64,000 bases of DNA from Pradoshia sp. D12 (GTDB lineage Bacteria; Bacillota; Bacilli; Bacillales; Pradoshiaceae), in NCBI RefSeq assembly GCF_008935075.1, contig NZ_CP044545.1, positions 242,501 through 306,500 on the forward strand. The letters run 5' to 3'. Made by a program: the position numbers and the translations under genes. The notes beneath the pieces are model-generated. The model was not told the origin of the DNA. It saw only the letters and a list, made by a program, of their open reading frames with translations, and ran no database searches. Of the stretch, positions 55,568 to 64,000 are shown in pieces (the first letter of the stretch is position 1; each line of letters starts with the position of its first letter).

Positions 55568-56974
55568 TTGAAAACTACTAACGATCAAATAGACTATCAA
55601 TTTCCTGAAGGATTCTGGTGGGGGTCAGCTGCTTCTGCTACTCAAACTGAAGGTGCGGCTGATGTAGATGGAAAAGGTAAAAATATTTGGGACCATTGGT
55701 ATGAAGTTGAGCCAAATCGCTTCTTTAATGGAGTTGGACCTGAAAAGACATCCCAATTTTATTATAAATATAAGGAAGATATCGCATTAATGAAAGAAAT
55801 TGGGCACAACTCCTTCCGGATGTCTATTTCCTGGTCACGAATGTTTCCGAATGGGACAGGCCAAGTAAATGAAAAAGCAGTAGAATTTTATAACAATGTT
55901 ATTAATGAACTGATTGCAAATGATATTGAGCCATTTGTTGGGCTATTCCATTTTGATATGCCAATGGCTATGCAGGAGATTGGCGGATGGACAAATCGGA
56001 AAGTAGTTGATGCTTATGAACAATATGCAATTACTTGTTTCGAAACATTTGGTGATCGCGTTAAGAAATGGTTTACGCATAACGAGCCGATCGTACCTGT
56101 AGAAGGCGGATACCTGTATGATTTCCACTATCCTAATGAAGTGAATTTTCGAAATGCTGTACAAGTCGCATATCATACCATTCTTTCAAATGCCAAAGCA
56201 ATTGCAGCCTATAAGAAGCTTGGTCTGGATGGAAAAGTTGGGATCGTTTTGAATTTGACCCCATCCTATCCGAGAAGTCAGCATCCAGCAGATGTAAAAG
56301 CTTCTGTTATTTGTGACGCATTCTTTAACCGGTCATTCCTTGAACCAACAGTTAAAGGTGAATTCCCTGCAGAGTTGGTTGAAATTCTGAAGGAAAAAGA
56401 TTTCATGCCAGTCATTGAAGAAGGGGATTTGGAGTTAATTAAGAATAATACAGTATCCTTGCTTGGAGTCAATTACTATCAGCCGCGCCGTGTGAAGGCA
56501 AAAGAACATATGCCGAATCCTGATGGTCCATTTATGCCGGATCACTATTTTGATAATTATGTTATGCCTGGACGTAAAATGAATCCTCATCGTGGATGGG
56601 AAATCTATGAAAAAGGAATATACGATATTCTAATTAATTTGAAAGATAACTACGGTAATATCGAATGCTTCATTTCTGAAAATGGAATGGGTGTAGAGGG
56701 AGAAGAAAAATTCCGTAATGCTGACGGAATGATTGAGGATGATTACCGAATTGATTTTATCAAGGGCCATCTTCAATGGGTTCATGCTGCAATCCAGGAA
56801 GGCTCCAATGTAAAAGGATATCATTTATGGACGTTCATGGATAACTGGTCCTGGTCAAATGCCTATAAAAATCGTTATGGTTTTGTTTCCGTAAACTTAG
56901 ATAAAGGTGGTGAAAGAACCATTAAGAAAAGTGGATATTGGTATAAAGAGGTAGCTAAAAATAATGGTTTTTAA
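55568..56974 (+). CDS. gmuD: GH1 6-phospho-beta-glucosidase (GmuD)
   Basis: Four hundred sixty-eight residues. The acid/base Glu173 lies in THNEP and the nucleophile Glu in FISENGMG (about 367). WGSAASATQTEG is N-terminal and HLWTFMDNWSW C-terminal. It cleaves phosphorylated beta-glucosides or manno-oligosaccharides brought in by the PTS. TTG 55568 is the best start; GAGAGGA lies upstream. Confidence 0.94.
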   Translation: MKTTNDQIDYQFPEGFWWGSAASATQTEGAADVDGKGKNIWDHWYEVEPNRFFNGVGPEKTSQFYYKYKEDIALMKEIGHNSFRMSISWSRMFPNGTGQVNEKAVEFYNNVINELIANDIEPFVGLFHFDMPMAMQEIGGWTNRKVVDAYEQYAITCFETFGDRVKKWFTHNEPIVPVEGGYLYDFHYPNEVNFRNAVQVAYHTILSNAKAIAAYKKLGLDGKVGIVLNLTPSYPRSQHPADVKASVICDAFFNRSFLEPTVKGEFPAELVEILKEKDFMPVIEEGDLELIKNNTVSLLGVNYYQPRRVKAKEHMPNPDGPFMPDHYFDNYVMPGRKMNPHRGWEIYEKGIYDILINLKDNYGNIECFISENGMGVEGEEKFRNADGMIEDDYRIDFIKGHLQWVHAAIQEGSNVKGYHLWTFMDNWSWSNAYKNRYGFVSVNLDKGGERTIKKSGYWYKEVAKNNGF

Positions 56975-57074
56975 GTAAGATAGTTGAAGATAGTCTTGTT
57001 TGGCTATCTTCTTCTTTTTATAATGAAAGAGAGAATGTTATAAAAAGACAAGTTTAGAAAAAGAAGGGTGTAGC

Positions 57075-57785
57075 ATGTCCAAGTATATTACTATATCAGA
57101 TGAAATTAGAGAGCGAATTAAAAGTGGATATTATCCGGTTGATAAAATGATGCCGGATGAGCATAGTTTATGCCGCGAATTTAATTGCAGCAGAATGACA
57201 ATGAAAAGAGCATTAGATATCTTGGCACAGGGAGGGATGATTTATCGGAAACGTGGCCACGGTACATTTATCATCCAATCTTCTATGCAGAATCACAATG
57301 TAAATGTCCTCAGTGATGAGACTGTTGGGTTATCCAATTTAATGAAGGATCGAAAAATAGTCAGCAAAGTAATTGAGTTTAATATCCAGTTCCCCTCTGA
57401 AGAAATCGCCAAAAACCTTTCAGTCAGCATGAATACACCTGTTTATCATATTATCCGTTTACGAATAGTGGAGGATGAGCCGTATGTGCTTGAAGAAACG
57501 TATATGCCCTCCAACTTGATTCCTGATATCAATGAAGAAGTACTGCATGATTCTATTTATCATCACATTGAAAATAAGTTGAATTTAAAGATAGGTGGAG
57601 CTCACAGGAAGATAAGAGCCTCTAAATCTAATGAGTTGGATCAAAAATATCTCCATTGTGGTGAACATGATCCAATACTAGAAGTAGAACAAATTGGTCA
57701 TCTAGATATTGGTATTCCATTCGAGTATTCGTTTTCCAGGCATCGCTATGACCGTTTTACATTCATATCAGTAGCAGTAAGATAA
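57075..57785 (+). CDS. gmuR: GntR/UTRA-family regulator (GmuR)
   Basis: Two hundred thirty-six residues. N-terminal winged helix (about 5-70; REFNCSRMTMKRALDILAQGGMIYRKRGHGTF, read as the SRMTMKRAL recognition region plus wing) and a C-terminal UTRA ligand-binding domain (PVYHIIRLRIVEDEPYVLEE; FEYSFSRHRYDRFTF). Local repressor of the PTS operon, relieved by a sugar phosphate. Confidence 0.92.
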   Translation: MSKYITISDEIRERIKSGYYPVDKMMPDEHSLCREFNCSRMTMKRALDILAQGGMIYRKRGHGTFIIQSSMQNHNVNVLSDETVGLSNLMKDRKIVSKVIEFNIQFPSEEIAKNLSVSMNTPVYHIIRLRIVEDEPYVLEETYMPSNLIPDINEEVLHDSIYHHIENKLNLKIGGAHRKIRASKSNELDQKYLHCGEHDPILEVEQIGHLDIGIPFEYSFSRHRYDRFTFISVAVR

Positions 57786-57802
57786 TTATGGGAGGTGCTC
57801 AC

Positions 57803-58681
57803 ATGTTATTAGGTGGGATTGAAGCGGGTGGTACAAAATTTGTTTGTGCTGTAGGAGACTCGGCAGGAACTATTCTGGAACGTATAACGATTCCTACCAC
57901 TACACCTGAGGAAACAATGCCTCGGGTATTCGCTTTTTTTGAAAAGTATGAGCTAAATGCAATTGGTGTAGGTTCTTTTGGTCCAATTGATGTAAATATC
58001 GATAGTCCTACATACGGCTCCATTACCGCAACACCGAAACTTGCCTGGAGAGATTATCCGATTGTTAAGGAATTAAGGCAGCGGTTATCTGTTCCAATTG
58101 GTTTTAATACGGATGTAAATGCTGCTGCACTGGCGGAGGCCACCTTAGGTGCTGCCAAAGGACTGGACAGCTGTTTGTATATTACGGTGGGTACCGGAAT
58201 TGGTGCAGGAGCAGTTGTGCACGGAAAGTTACTACAGGGATTATCTCATCCGGAGATGGGGCATATCCTAGTTCGACGCCATGAAATGGACACCTACGAA
58301 GGGAAATGTCCATACCATCAAGACTGCCTTGAAGGATTAGCAGCGGGACCCGCGATTGAAGCACGCTGGGGCCAAAAAGCGGTTAACCTGGAAGGGCGGG
58401 AAGAAGTTTGGGAGATGGAAGGGTTTTATATCGCTCAAGCCCTTATGCAATATATTTTAATCCTATCTCCAAAGAAGATTATTTTAGGCGGCGGGGTTAT
58501 GAAGCAAAAGCATGTATTCCCGATTATCTATAACCATTTAAAAAAATTACTTAATCAATATGTTGTATTACCTGAACTGGATACAGCCATCGATTCTTAT
58601 ATCGTTTCTCCCGGATTGGGTGACAATGCAGGCGTAGTTGGCTCACTCCTTCTTGCTGATCAAGCTATTCAAGGTAAATAA
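57803..58681 (+). CDS. gmuE: ROK-family fructokinase (GmuE)
   Basis: About 292 residues. ATP loop GGIEAGGTKFVCAVG, sugar-binding NTDVNAAALAE and GTGIGAG, and a zinc site GHILVRRHE...KCPYHQDCLEGLAAG typical of ROK fructokinases. ATG 57803 follows GGGAGGTG; the ATG at 57788 would overlap it. gmuF (mannose-6-P isomerase) and gmuG (secreted mannanase), present in B. subtilis, are absent after it. Confidence 0.92.
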   Translation: MLLGGIEAGGTKFVCAVGDSAGTILERITIPTTTPEETMPRVFAFFEKYELNAIGVGSFGPIDVNIDSPTYGSITATPKLAWRDYPIVKELRQRLSVPIGFNTDVNAAALAEATLGAAKGLDSCLYITVGTGIGAGAVVHGKLLQGLSHPEMGHILVRRHEMDTYEGKCPYHQDCLEGLAAGPAIEARWGQKAVNLEGREEVWEMEGFYIAQALMQYILILSPKKIILGGGVMKQKHVFPIIYNHLKKLLNQYVVLPELDTAIDSYIVSPGLGDNAGVVGSLLLADQAIQGK

Positions 58682-58684
58682 AGG

Positions 58685-58717
58685 AAGATGTGTCCAGGTT
58701 GGACACGTCTTTTTTTT
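58685..58717 (+). terminator. terminator of the gmu operon
   Basis: AGATGTGTCC / GGACACGTCT stem with an eight-T tail just after the gmuE stop. Confidence 0.9.
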
Positions 58718-59204
58718 GATTCTTCTATAGTCCTGGCTGAAAATAAGTTTGAGTTAAAATTATTGAGTCAACATATCTAGTTTTATTTTTCGAATATAAA
58801 AATTAAAGGGTAAAATTGTTTATTTTTATTAGTAAACGACCTTTATATCTCTGCTCTCCTCTTCAAGTGATTGCTATTAAATCCCCAATATATTTACAAT
58901 TCAATCCCTAATTTTTTAGACTTTAATAACTATAAAAAACAAATGCTATTTTTAATAAATAGTAAAAATGCACTAGTTTATCCAATTAATGTAAGGGTAT
59001 TTAAAAATATCTTAACGAAAAATGTCACAAAATTATCAAATTTAGGTTTAAAAATATGAAAGAGGGGGTCATATATTACTTTTTTACCAATTAACATCTT
59101 ATTCTATTAAATTATTTGCAATTTATGTAAAAAGTTATAATAATTTCTATTAAAGTGAATATTTTGTGATTTTATGTAAAGGAAAGAGGGGTTGAGGGGA
59201 ACCG
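58718..59204. other. Intergenic stretch before the tad locus
   Basis: About 490 very AT-rich bases. It must contain the tad promoter. A 62-codon open frame at 58871 has no ribosome site and is not accepted. GAGGGG just before 59205 is the cpaB ribosome site. Confidence 0.6.
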
Positions 59205-59993
59205 ATGTTAGAGTCAAAAAGGAAAGCTATTATATTCATGCTATTATCTTTATTTTTAGCTATTTTGGCCGGATTCTTTGTATTGCAGAAGGTAAAGGCT
59301 TTAAACAATGATTTAGGGACAGTTGTATCCGTTTATGCAGCTAATGAAGATATTTCTTCAAGACAGGAATTAAAGCCTACTATGATTACGACAAAAGATA
59401 TTCCAAAGAAGTATTTGGAGGAATACCATATTACAAATGTCAGTGATTTAGAAAATAAGGTATTAGTCGTTCCGCTAAGTAAAGGGGACGTCATCTCTAA
59501 GAATATTCTTAAACAAGCCTCTGTAGTATTAGAAGAAAATAATCGATTGATTTCGATGATGTCGGATGAAAGAGTCCTATTCGATGAGGCATTGGAAGCA
59601 TTGGATCGTGTAGATATTATCGTTTCAGATAAATTGGAAGGGAATAAGGCTCAAACTAAAATATTTATGAAAGACGTAAAAGTAGCCCGTATAGCCAAAA
59701 AAGATAATAAGTTTCAGGGTGTTCAACTGGAGATTCCATTGGACAAGGCTCCGGAATTAATACATATGCAGAATTACGCAGACAGTGTCCGGATTATTAA
59801 ATCAAATGTAGGTCAGGCTACGGAGACTCCTAAAGCCGCAAAGAAAAATGAACCGGTGGTAACAGAAGAGGCAGTAGTTGAGCAAAAACCGGTAGAAAAG
59901 AAGGAGCCAGAGGTAAAAAAGACTGAAGAAGATGAAAAAAATAAGGAAGCAGATCCTGGAAAAGATACATCTAAGGATAAAGAGAAAGAATAA
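59205..59993 (+). CDS. cpaB: CpaB/SAF-domain pilus assembly protein
   Basis: Two hundred sixty-two residues. One N-terminal membrane helix (about 8-28), a SAF-like domain (about 40-105; VVSVYAANEDISSRQELKP...PLSKGDVI) and a RcpC/CpaB-type beta domain. A ~50-residue Lys/Glu-rich tail follows. CpaB acts at the cell-wall side of the Tad secretion channel. First gene of the tad cluster. Confidence 0.85.
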   Translation: MLESKRKAIIFMLLSLFLAILAGFFVLQKVKALNNDLGTVVSVYAANEDISSRQELKPTMITTKDIPKKYLEEYHITNVSDLENKVLVVPLSKGDVISKNILKQASVVLEENNRLISMMSDERVLFDEALEALDRVDIIVSDKLEGNKAQTKIFMKDVKVARIAKKDNKFQGVQLEIPLDKAPELIHMQNYADSVRIIKSNVGQATETPKAAKKNEPVVTEEAVVEQKPVEKKEPEVKKTEEDEKNKEADPGKDTSKDKEKE

Positions 59994-60043
59994 AAAACAA
60001 ATTAGTTTGTACCTATTTTCTAGAGATGGCGGGGGAAGGTTTT

Positions 60044-61201
60044 ATGAATGAAGAATTATCATTGCTGGTAATAGGAGATGAAGATAATAGTATTTATACA
60101 GCTATAAAGGATATTTTGTCTGAGTATCCCAAATTTACACTGGTATCAACCAGCCGTGTTATCCAGCAGTTAGAAGATGGCGAGCACATAGATATTGCTT
60201 TAGTTCTCAATCGACAGGAAGCGCCAGTAATAGAGGTCATACAAAAGATTAAAAGGACAAGTCCTGAAACGCTGGTTATGTTTTTGAATTCCATTCAGGA
60301 TTTTCAATTAGTGAGAGAAGTTTTGCGTGCGGGCGCATTGGATTATTTAGTTATCCCCGATGAAATTAATTTATTATCAGAAAGGCTTCAAACGTTAAAA
60401 GAAATGACCAAAACTAACAAAGCGAGCGGGGCTGTAAATTCGTCTATCTTTTCAAGGGGACGAGGAGAAGTTTTGGCTTTTTATAGTGGAAAAGGGGGAA
60501 GCGGTACGACCTTCATTAGTTCCGCCTTTGCTCAAACCTTGAAGCTCGATTCAACTGCGGAAGTAATCTTACTGGATTTAAATTTGCAGTACGGAGGAAT
60601 TGAAACTTATCTTGGGATTGAAACGAACCGTTCACTTGCCGATTTGAAACCTGTCATACAAGAGATTAATGACAGCCATATTCGAAACGTGACGGAGAAA
60701 GAGAAGTTTTCGAGACTTGAAGTCTTATTGAGTCCAAGAGACACAGAAGTTGCAGAGTCCATAGATGAAGACTATGTTCAACGTCTAATCAGAGCTTGCA
60801 AGAGAAGTTTTGATTTTGTCATTATTGACATACCTAGCTACATTGATATTGCCTCATTTGCTGCAATTGAAGAAGCAGATAAAATCTTCTATGTTATTAC
60901 ACCTGATACTCCTTCCATACGTGTGTTTAAAAGTGTAGAGGAACTCTTCAAACGCCTGGGAATTCATTTAGATGAACGTATGGAAATCATTATCAATAAA
61001 ACAGGAAAAGATAGCGAATTAAATGGCAAAGATTTAAGTAGATTCATTCAATATCCGATTGCCGCAGAAATTAAAAAGGATATAAAGGGTGTTCTTCATT
61101 CCATTAATAAAGGTGAACCTATTCGAAAAGAAGCTAAGGAAAAGCGGCTCTCTGCAGTAGCGAAGGATGTTCAAAAATGGGTTGCCGGCTTATTGAAATA
61201 A
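60044..61201 (+). CDS. tadZ: TadZ/CpaE pilus localisation ATPase
   Basis: About 385 residues. An N-terminal receiver-like domain (about 1-120) lacks a clear phospho-Asp pattern. The C-terminal ParA/MinD-like ATPase has the deviant Walker A FYSGKGGSGTTF and LLDLNLQYGG. It places the Tad apparatus, often at the pole. ATG 60044 with GGGGGAAGG upstream. Confidence 0.9.
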   Translation: MNEELSLLVIGDEDNSIYTAIKDILSEYPKFTLVSTSRVIQQLEDGEHIDIALVLNRQEAPVIEVIQKIKRTSPETLVMFLNSIQDFQLVREVLRAGALDYLVIPDEINLLSERLQTLKEMTKTNKASGAVNSSIFSRGRGEVLAFYSGKGGSGTTFISSAFAQTLKLDSTAEVILLDLNLQYGGIETYLGIETNRSLADLKPVIQEINDSHIRNVTEKEKFSRLEVLLSPRDTEVAESIDEDYVQRLIRACKRSFDFVIIDIPSYIDIASFAAIEEADKIFYVITPDTPSIRVFKSVEELFKRLGIHLDERMEIIINKTGKDSELNGKDLSRFIQYPIAAEIKKDIKGVLHSINKGEPIRKEAKEKRLSAVAKDVQKWVAGLLK

Positions 61202-61231
61202 TCGAATGGCGATTTGGAAGGAGAGCAGATT

Positions 61232-62584
61232 ATGGCACTTTTTAATAAAAAAAGGGACGTAACAATTGAAAAAGAGGTTACGTATAATTCCTTGCAATCA
61301 AATCCCTATATCGATGAATTGGTTGAACATTACAAAACCAGACTTCTAACTGAAACCAATTTAGATACGCTAACAGCATTATCTGAAGGCGAAAAGCGGC
61401 TCACAATCGAACGCTTAATCAGCGCATTTATGTCTGAAGAAAAAGTTGTGATCCCGCGGTACGATAAAGAGACGATGTTAGCTAGGCTTATCGACGAATC
61501 AGTGGGTTTTGGTCCATTAGAGCCGTTGCTCAATGATGATTCAATTACAGAAATACTCATTAATGGCCCCGCTGAAGTTTTTATTGAAAAACAGGGAAGA
61601 TTGCAACGATCAGATGTCAATTTTAGAGACGAAGCCCATGTTAGACATATTATTGACCGAGTGGTTGCTCCTCTTGGGAGAAGGATAGATGAAAGTTCTC
61701 CAATGGTCGATGCTCGTCTTCCGGATGGCAGCCGTGTAAACGCTGTTATCCCGCCAATCAGTTTAAACGGGACGTTGGTTTCTATCCGTAAATTTCGTAA
61801 AACACCATTTGAGATGCAGGATTTATTGAATTTTGATTCTCTAGATGAAACTATGGCGACCTTCCTTCAGGCCATAGTTGAAGCAAAAATGAATGTGCTG
61901 ATTTCTGGAGGAACAGGAAGTGGGAAAACTACTTTTCTGAATGCTGTTGCAAAGTCCATACCGATTCATGAACGAGTTATTACAATAGAAGATTCAGCTG
62001 AACTACGATTAAATCGGGGATCTGTAGTCGGACTGGAGGCAAGACCTGCAAATGTTGAGGGACGTGGGGAAATTACGATCCGACAATTAGTAAAAAATGC
62101 CCTACGGATGCGTCCTGACAGGATTATTGTCGGAGAGGTACGGGGATCGGAAGCATTTGATATGCTGCAGGCTATGAATACCGGTCATGAAGGATCGTTG
62201 ACGACTGTGCATGCCAATTCCCCATCAGATGCACTGAGCAGGGTTGAAGGAATGGTAATTATGGCGGGAATGGATTTACCGTCACATATTGTAAGGGAGT
62301 ATATTGTAGGGGCTTTGGATTATATCATTCAAGCTGAGCGTTTATCAGATGGGAAAAGGAAAATCACCCATATATCTGAAGTAAGCGTTGATGAACAAAA
62401 TAAAGTTCAAATCAGAGATATCTTTCATTTTAAACGTACAGGTATGGGAGCGAATGGAGAGGTATTGGGATACCATACTGCAACAGGCTTAGTTCCTAAA
62501 GCACTCGAGAGACTTCGTATATTCGGTATTCACTTGGATGAAGTAATCTTTAGGCCAAAGGAGGAGGAATTGGTGTATGAATGA
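61232..62584 (+). CDS. tadA: TadA/CpaF secretion ATPase
   Basis: Four hundred fifty residues of the type II/IV secretion ATPase family. Walker [10 protein letters not shown], Asp box [12 protein letters not shown], Walker [16 protein letters not shown] and His box [13 protein letters not shown] are intact. It powers pilin assembly. ATG 61232 with GGAAGGAGAG. It overlaps tadB by eight bases. Confidence 0.96.
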   Translation: MALFNKKRDVTIEKEVTYNSLQSNPYIDELVEHYKTRLLTETNLDTLTALSEGEKRLTIERLISAFMSEEKVVIPRYDKETMLARLIDESVGFGPLEPLLNDDSITEILINGPAEVFIEKQGRLQRSDVNFRDEAHVRHIIDRVVAPLGRRIDESSPMVDARLPDGSRVNAVIPPISLNGTLVSIRKFRKTPFEMQDLLNFDSLDETMATFLQAIVEAKMNVLISGGTGSGKTTFLNAVAKSIPIHERVITIEDSAELRLNRGSVVGLEARPANVEGRGEITIRQLVKNALRMRPDRIIVGEVRGSEAFDMLQAMNTGHEGSLTTVHANSPSDALSRVEGMVIMAGMDLPSHIVREYIVGALDYIIQAERLSDGKRKITHISEVSVDEQNKVQIRDIFHFKRTGMGANGEVLGYHTATGLVPKALERLRIFGIHLDEVIFRPKEEELVYE

Positions 62585-63512
62585 AATGCTTTACATCCCT
62601 CTCACTGCTGGTGTGGCTATGTTGGCTTTTATAGTTGGCATTTATTTTTATCTTGGCTACCGTGCCCAAAAACGTGAATGGAAACAGAAGCTGGCAACCT
62701 GGTATCCAGAAGAAAAACGTAAAAGCTTTATTGTCGGTTTGGGTGATAAATACGACAAAACAGATCGGGCTAAAGTTTTAGCAGAGAAATTACATAATGC
62801 AAATCTTATATTAACCCCATCTGAATATCTTGGCTTTCATCTGCTTGGATTCCTGGGACTAGTTTTGGTCTTTACAAATATGTTTAAAATCCCCTTCCCT
62901 CTTAGTGTAATCATACCTATATTGATTTTACTAGGTGCCCATTCCGGTTTATTCATGGTCCGGAAAAATAAATATGAAGAACGCTTTAATGACCAACTGG
63001 CAGATATCTGTCGTTTGCTCGGAAATGCGGCCAGATCGGGTATGACACTAACTCAGGGAATCGATTTGGTGGCGAAAGAAACACCCGCACCGGCAGGAAA
63101 AGAATTTAAAAGAATTTCGCAGGAGTTGAAATTGGGGGTCCCATTGGAATACGCCCTGCGTTCTATTCAAAAACAAAATAAATCACGGGATTTCCAACTG
63201 TTTATAGCGACGTTGCTCATTCAGAAGAAAACTGGTGGTAACTTGGCAGCGATCCTAGAATCCATGTCCAACACACTTGAGGATCGCAAAATCCTTAATC
63301 AATCTATTAAAACCATGACAGCCGAGCAAAAATATATTTCATTTATTGTTCCGGCAATGCCTGTGTTTCTCGTCTTGATTATGAACGCTTCAGTGGATGG
63401 CTTTGTAGATCCGCTATGGACTGGACCGGGAATTGTATTACTTGTTTTGTTTGCAGCGGGTGTTGTACTTTCGTTTTTCTTGATTCGAAAAATCACGAAT
63501 ATAAAGGTGTAA
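62577..63512 (+). CDS. tadB: TadB inner-membrane platform protein
   Basis: Three hundred eleven residues, T2SF family. Membrane helices at about 7-27, 90-125 and 245-300. The GspF-like domain has GMTLTQGIDLVAKETPAP and GGNLAAILESMSNTLEDR. GAGGAGG upstream, start overlapping tadA. Confidence 0.93.
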   Translation: MNEMLYIPLTAGVAMLAFIVGIYFYLGYRAQKREWKQKLATWYPEEKRKSFIVGLGDKYDKTDRAKVLAEKLHNANLILTPSEYLGFHLLGFLGLVLVFTNMFKIPFPLSVIIPILILLGAHSGLFMVRKNKYEERFNDQLADICRLLGNAARSGMTLTQGIDLVAKETPAPAGKEFKRISQELKLGVPLEYALRSIQKQNKSRDFQLFIATLLIQKKTGGNLAAILESMSNTLEDRKILNQSIKTMTAEQKYISFIVPAMPVFLVLIMNASVDGFVDPLWTGPGIVLLVLFAAGVVLSFFLIRKITNIKV

Positions 63513-63515
63513 ATT

Positions 63516-64000
63516 ATGGATGCTCTAATTATTTTATGTGTGCTGTTATTTTGGTTGTTTTTTACATTAACGATCCGTCATTATTCCCGCTATTTAAATG
63601 AGAAAAGGGGACTCATTGGCCATATTGCAGAAACGGTCCATGAAGGGTATTTGGGTGTTCCTAAAAAGAAGAAAAAGAACTCAAAACTTACTGATAAACT
63701 TCTCAGTTATTCGGATGATTTTGCTGAACTAGGGAAACGGATAAACTTCTTTAGTGAAAATAAAGATATTGAAGACTTGCTCAGAAAATCAGGACGTCCC
63801 TATAATTTAACACTGGACAGATTCCAGGGTCTGAAAATTTGGTTGGCTGTTACGCTTTTCTTTGGTTCTTTGATCTTTTTAATTCTAGGATTTCCGTTGG
63901 CTCAATTTGGTCCGATCTTTATGCCGCTAATTGGGTATATGGCTCCTATTATTCTGTTGAAGCAGGCAGCTAGAAAACGTCAGGAAGCATTAAGACATGA
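63516..64000 (+). CDS. tadC: TadC inner-membrane platform protein (partial)
   Basis: Opens at ATG 63516, three bases after tadB, and stays open to the window edge (161 codons). N-terminal hydrophobic helix (ALIILCVLLFWLFFTLTI), then EDLLRKSGRPYNLTLDRFQG and a second hydrophobic pair, as in TadC. The rest, with the pilin and prepilin-peptidase genes expected nearby, lies outside the window. Confidence 0.85.
   Translation, partial: MDALIILCVLLFWLFFTLTIRHYSRYLNEKRGLIGHIAETVHEGYLGVPKKKKKNSKLTDKLLSYSDDFAELGKRINFFSENKDIEDLLRKSGRPYNLTLDRFQGLKIWLAVTLFFGSLIFLILGFPLAQFGPIFMPLIGYMAPIILLKQAARKRQEALRH

Noticed and set aside
58871-59059. 62-codon frame before the tad locus
   Set aside because: No ribosome site, biased AT-rich composition and no domain; best read as non-coding.

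Overview
The window is low-GC Firmicutes DNA and looks like a chromosome of the family Bacillaceae. The order tsaE-tsaB-rimI-tsaD / ydiF / rex / ydiK-ydiL / groESL matches the Bacillus subtilis ydi-groE region, although tatAC between rex and ydiK is missing. Typical features support this: Shine-Dalgarno sites close to AAGGAGG, frequent TTG/GTG starts, a perfect CIRCE element, Fur boxes, cre-like sites, ydaO-type riboswitches and a gmu-type operon.

Layout. 1-800: 3' end of a 23S rRNA gene, a 5S rRNA gene and a terminator. 940-1380: five 85-bp tandem repeats. 1.6-4.3 kb: t6A tRNA-modification genes and rimI. 4.3-4.5 kb: a DnaA-box cluster at the conserved tsaD(gcp)-ydiF position. 4.5-11 kb: ydiF, rex, ydiK, ydiL, groESL. 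11-16.5 kb: an apparent integrated island. Its ends are a perfect 20-bp direct repeat of the groEL 3' end, it has integrase-arm-like iterons at one end, and it carries a variant of the tapA-sipW-tasA matrix-fibre operon. A second, decayed copy of the right end lies near 17.3 kb, with a PTH2-type peptidyl-tRNA hydrolase between the two. 18.2-20.4 kb: a Bcr/CflA efflux pump and an Asp/Glu racemase-family protein.

20.5-31.6 kb holds two consecutive paralogous copies of a four-gene glycoside locus: AraC regulator, GPH-family symporter, GH3 hydrolase, GntR regulator. Both copies keep a TATACTAGTATA palindrome and a cre-like site before the AraC gene. Both also carry TGCTCA-N4-TGAGCA operators before the transporter gene, two in copy 1 and four in copy 2. 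The first AraC gene is truncated. 31.7-36.6 kb: a zinc-type dehydrogenase, an ECF sigma/PadR/SEDS-like operon, an SDR gene remnant, a SLAP-domain protein and a YflT-type stress protein.

36.9-45.5 kb is a potassium/c-di-AMP module: two nearly identical tandem ydaO (c-di-AMP) riboswitches, two small genes, an undescribed 34-residue membrane peptide, kdpFABC, a 776-residue protein made of two KdpD sensor modules with no histidine kinase, and a CBS-pair protein. 45.8-51.4 kb is iron uptake: a Fur-boxed FecCD-type siderophore ABC transporter and a divergent Fur-boxed ferredoxin/flavodoxin reductase. 51.5-53.2 kb: an MBL-fold protein behind a long palindrome and a pyridoxamine-phosphate-oxidase-like stress protein. 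53.4-58.7 kb: gmuBACDRE (beta-glucoside/glucomannan PTS operon) lacking gmuF and gmuG. 59.2-64 kb: the start of a Tad/Flp-pilus locus (cpaB, tadZ, tadA, tadB, partial tadC), cut by the window edge.

All assignments come from reading sequence and translations. No database search was run. Positions of promoters and operators are inferences from motifs.
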